DNA of 64,000 nt from positions 124,001 to 188,000 of the forward strand of contig CAVWYD010000002.1 of NCBI GenBank assembly GCA_963759055.1, in the 5' to 3' direction. This document shows positions 62,487 to 64,000 of this stretch, piece after piece (position 1 is the first letter of the stretch; every line of letters starts with the position of its first letter). A program made the position numbers and the translations under genes. The notes below the pieces were generated by a model, which was not told the DNA's origin, searched no databases, and was given only the letters and a program-made list of their open reading frames with translations. This DNA comes from Thiosocius sp963759055. Lineage in GTDB: Bacteria > Pseudomonadota > Gammaproteobacteria > Chromatiales > Chromatiaceae.

Positions 62487-63103
62487 CAGCGAAACACGAC
62501 CCAGGTGGTGGCGATATATTTGACCCCCGTTTGCAGGGTGGCGGATCGGTGTTCGTGGGTCCAGAAAGGCGGAAACACCACCATCTTGCCTTGCTCCGGC
62601 CGGATGCTGACATCCTGGTACAGAAACTCGGTCTCCCCCCCCGGGCCAGGCACATCGTTCAGGTACCAAATTGCCACAAGCTGCCTCTGACTGAACTCGT
62701 GACTGCCACCATCGATGTGCCAATGATAGAACTCACCGGGCAGATACCGCTGGATCTGATAGCCCATGTCTTTGAAGGGACCCTTGAAAAACGGAAAGGC
62801 CTCACGGATCTCGGCCAATGCGGCGCCCATGCAACGGAAAAAGACCTGGTCGATATCCTTCCAGTCCTCGCGCCCGCTGACCACCAGGTCCATGGTGCGT
62901 TTCACTTCGGCATCAAGCCCCTGGGTCTGTCCGATGCGCCCCTGGTTCTGCTGCCCGGGGTGGGCCTCGAATCGTCGAATCATCTCTTCACACCAGTCGG
63001 CCGGGATGGTGTTGGGGCGCTCGTAGATGAAACTGCCAGGCCTGGCCTCGCGAAAGGTCGGCAGGGGCTTGACGTTACGCTCGACAGGAAAAGGATTGGA
63101 CAT
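62486..63103 (-). CDS. Fe(II)/2-oxoglutarate oxygenase, prolyl 4-hydroxylase-like
   Basis: 205 residues from the ATG at 63103. The Fe motif HWHIDGGSHEF (near 118) and the distal His of FPPFWTHEHRSATL (near 180) followed by a basic residue match the 2OG-Fe(II) oxygenase fold. The substrate is unknown. Its stop overlaps the receiver-like gene start. It is the third such oxygenase in this part of the window. Confidence 0.85.
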   Translation of the reverse strand: MSNPFPVERNVKPLPTFREARPGSFIYERPNTIPADWCEEMIRRFEAHPGQQNQGRIGQTQGLDAEVKRTMDLVVSGREDWKDIDQVFFRCMGAALAEIREAFPFFKGPFKDMGYQIQRYLPGEFYHWHIDGGSHEFSQRQLVAIWYLNDVPGPGGETEFLYQDVSIRPEQGKMVVFPPFWTHEHRSATLQTGVKYIATTWVVFR

Positions 63104-63176
63104 GCGCTTACTGCTCTGAGTGGTGCTCGAGTGCTGATTATCCGCCCTGCGGCCGCCCGCGGCAAAAAACCGCACC

Positions 63177-63995
63177 TTAAAGAAACGACGCCTCCACCTC
63201 GGCCGCAATCGACTTGGCGGCCTCGCCGCCCTCGCGGTTATGCAATGCAAGCATCCGTTCGGCCAGCCTCAGCCAGTGGTCCACGCCATCCCGGATCGGC
63301 CGCACGAACACCGATTTGTCACCGCTAGCCAGCCAGTCACCGTAGGCCAGCTGCAAAGCCGGGAAAAGCTGTTTACGCATGGCCCCGAGGTTGGCCATGA
63401 AGAGGTGCAGCGATGCCTCGCGTCCATCCTCCATCAGCATGGGGAGGGTATGAGTGCAGTCGGCCAGGTGATCGCGCGCCGCGCGCGCCATCAGTTCCGC
63501 CGGCGTCAGACTGAGATCGAGCAGCATGGCCTCCCAGCCGTCGCCGAGCTCGCGACCCGCCTGATGCTCACCGCGTTCATGCGCCTCTATCACCGCCATC
63601 TCTGCTTCACTCATCGCATCCAGCGCCGCATCGAGCGCGGTATCGAAGGGGTAATATGCGATCGCGCGCGCCATCGCATTGTCGGGCCGGCTCCAAAGCC
63701 AGGATTCGTACTTTTCCCACAGATAACGACGCAATGACTCCCGGCGGAGAAAGATGGTCGAACCACGGGTCATGGCTGGCGGGGCATTCAGGCAGCGCGC
63801 CAATTCACGCCCGCTGATACGCAGCACAAAACCGTTGTCTGACCGCCGCTCCTCTTCGAGTTCCGCCAGAAAAAACTGCGGCCGGGCACCGTCCACCAGC
63901 CCCGCACTGTAGACCAGGCCTAGGGAATTCACTGCGGCGTTCACCGCATCGGCATCGTAGGGATCAATCGATTTTCCATCCCAGCCCAGCGCCAT
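63177..63995 (-). CDS. Hypothetical protein, probably continuing beyond the right edge (Sfum_1244-like)
   Basis: 272 residues can be read from the ATG at 63995, but the start lies five bases from the window edge and the frame is open to it. Internal motifs (YDPYDADAVNAAVNSLGLVYSAG near 15 and GSTIFLRRESLRRYLWEKYESW near 80) resemble, from memory, the family labelled Sfum_1244, whose members have about 80 more N-terminal residues. So this is probably the 3' part of a larger gene. Function unknown. Confidence 0.55.
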   Translation of the reverse strand: MALGWDGKSIDPYDADAVNAAVNSLGLVYSAGLVDGARPQFFLAELEEERRSDNGFVLRISGRELARCLNAPPAMTRGSTIFLRRESLRRYLWEKYESWLWSRPDNAMARAIAYYPFDTALDAALDAMSEAEMAVIEAHERGEHQAGRELGDGWEAMLLDLSLTPAELMARAARDHLADCTHTLPMLMEDGREASLHLFMANLGAMRKQLFPALQLAYGDWLASGDKSVFVRPIRDGVDHWLRLAERMLALHNREGGEAAKSIAAEVEASFL

Positions 63996-64000
63996 GAAAT

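Noticed and set aside
1..64000. tRNA or rRNA genes, insertion sequences, phage genes
   Set aside because: No cloverleaf, rRNA signature or transposase/integrase motif was recognised on either strand.

Overview
The window reads as about 64 kb of chromosome from a sulfur-oxidising, denitrifying gammaproteobacterium. The main evidence is a complete oxidative-type dsr locus in the Allochromatium-like order dsrABEFHCMKLJOPN-R-S, combined with nitric oxide and nitrous oxide reductase loci. The exact genus cannot be told from the sequence. There are no rRNA or tRNA genes, no CRISPR array and no insertion sequence that I can support.

Layout. 1-5.6 kb: a loosely packed accessory stretch with a mechanosensitive channel (cut by the left edge), an epoxide-hydrolase-like enzyme, an OprB-type porin and two AraC-type regulators. 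Four of these five genes carry an apparent one-base insertion. 6.0-13.8 kb: the nor operon on the minus strand (norC-norB-norE-norF-norQ, a 4-TM protein, a membrane polyferredoxin, norD) and a divergent Dnr-type regulator. 14.0-17.0 kb: class III ribonucleotide reductase, with the glycyl-radical segment encoded as a separate 65-residue protein. 17.4-28.2 kb: a clade II type nos cluster (Sec-exported nosZ, two cytochromes c, nosB, nosD, nosG, nosH, nosF, nosL, nosY) ending in a small His/Met-rich membrane-anchored protein. 28.2-31.8 kb: a dihaem cytochrome divergent from an operon encoding a metal-binding-protein/Sco fusion. 31.8-38.4 kb: small membrane and hypothetical genes, a periplasmic pentapeptide-repeat protein, a radical SAM protein and a flavin/2Fe-2S reductase. 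38.5-52.5 kb: the dsr locus on the minus strand. 52.9-56.1 kb: a divergent plus-strand operon with a TauD-like dioxygenase, two unknown proteins, an orphan Cas6/Cmx6-like RAMP protein, and a cysteine-less DsrC paralogue with its own promoter, leader and terminator. 56.2-64 kb: Fe(II)/2-oxoglutarate oxygenases, a cyclic-nucleotide-binding protein, a CHAD protein, an HBM/HAMP sensor lacking an output domain, TusA, a degenerate receiver and a hypothetical gene cut by the right edge.

How it fits together. Sulfur enters the Dsr pathway as persulfide carried by TusA, DsrEFH and DsrC. It is oxidised by DsrAB with DsrL, and electrons pass through DsrMKJOP to the quinone pool. NorBC and NosZ can use those electrons to reduce NO and N2O when oxygen is absent, and NrdDG supplies deoxynucleotides under the same conditions. 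Palindromes of the FNR/DNR type (TTGAT-N4-GTCAA) lie before norC, dnr, nrdD, nosZ and the Sco operon, which suggests one anaerobic/NO-responsive regulon.

The most unusual pieces are the orphan Cas6-like gene beside the cysteine-less DsrC paralogue, the metal-binding-protein/Sco fusion, and the split glycyl-radical subunit. dsrK contains two closely spaced one-base insertions, which are more likely sequence errors than a true knockout.
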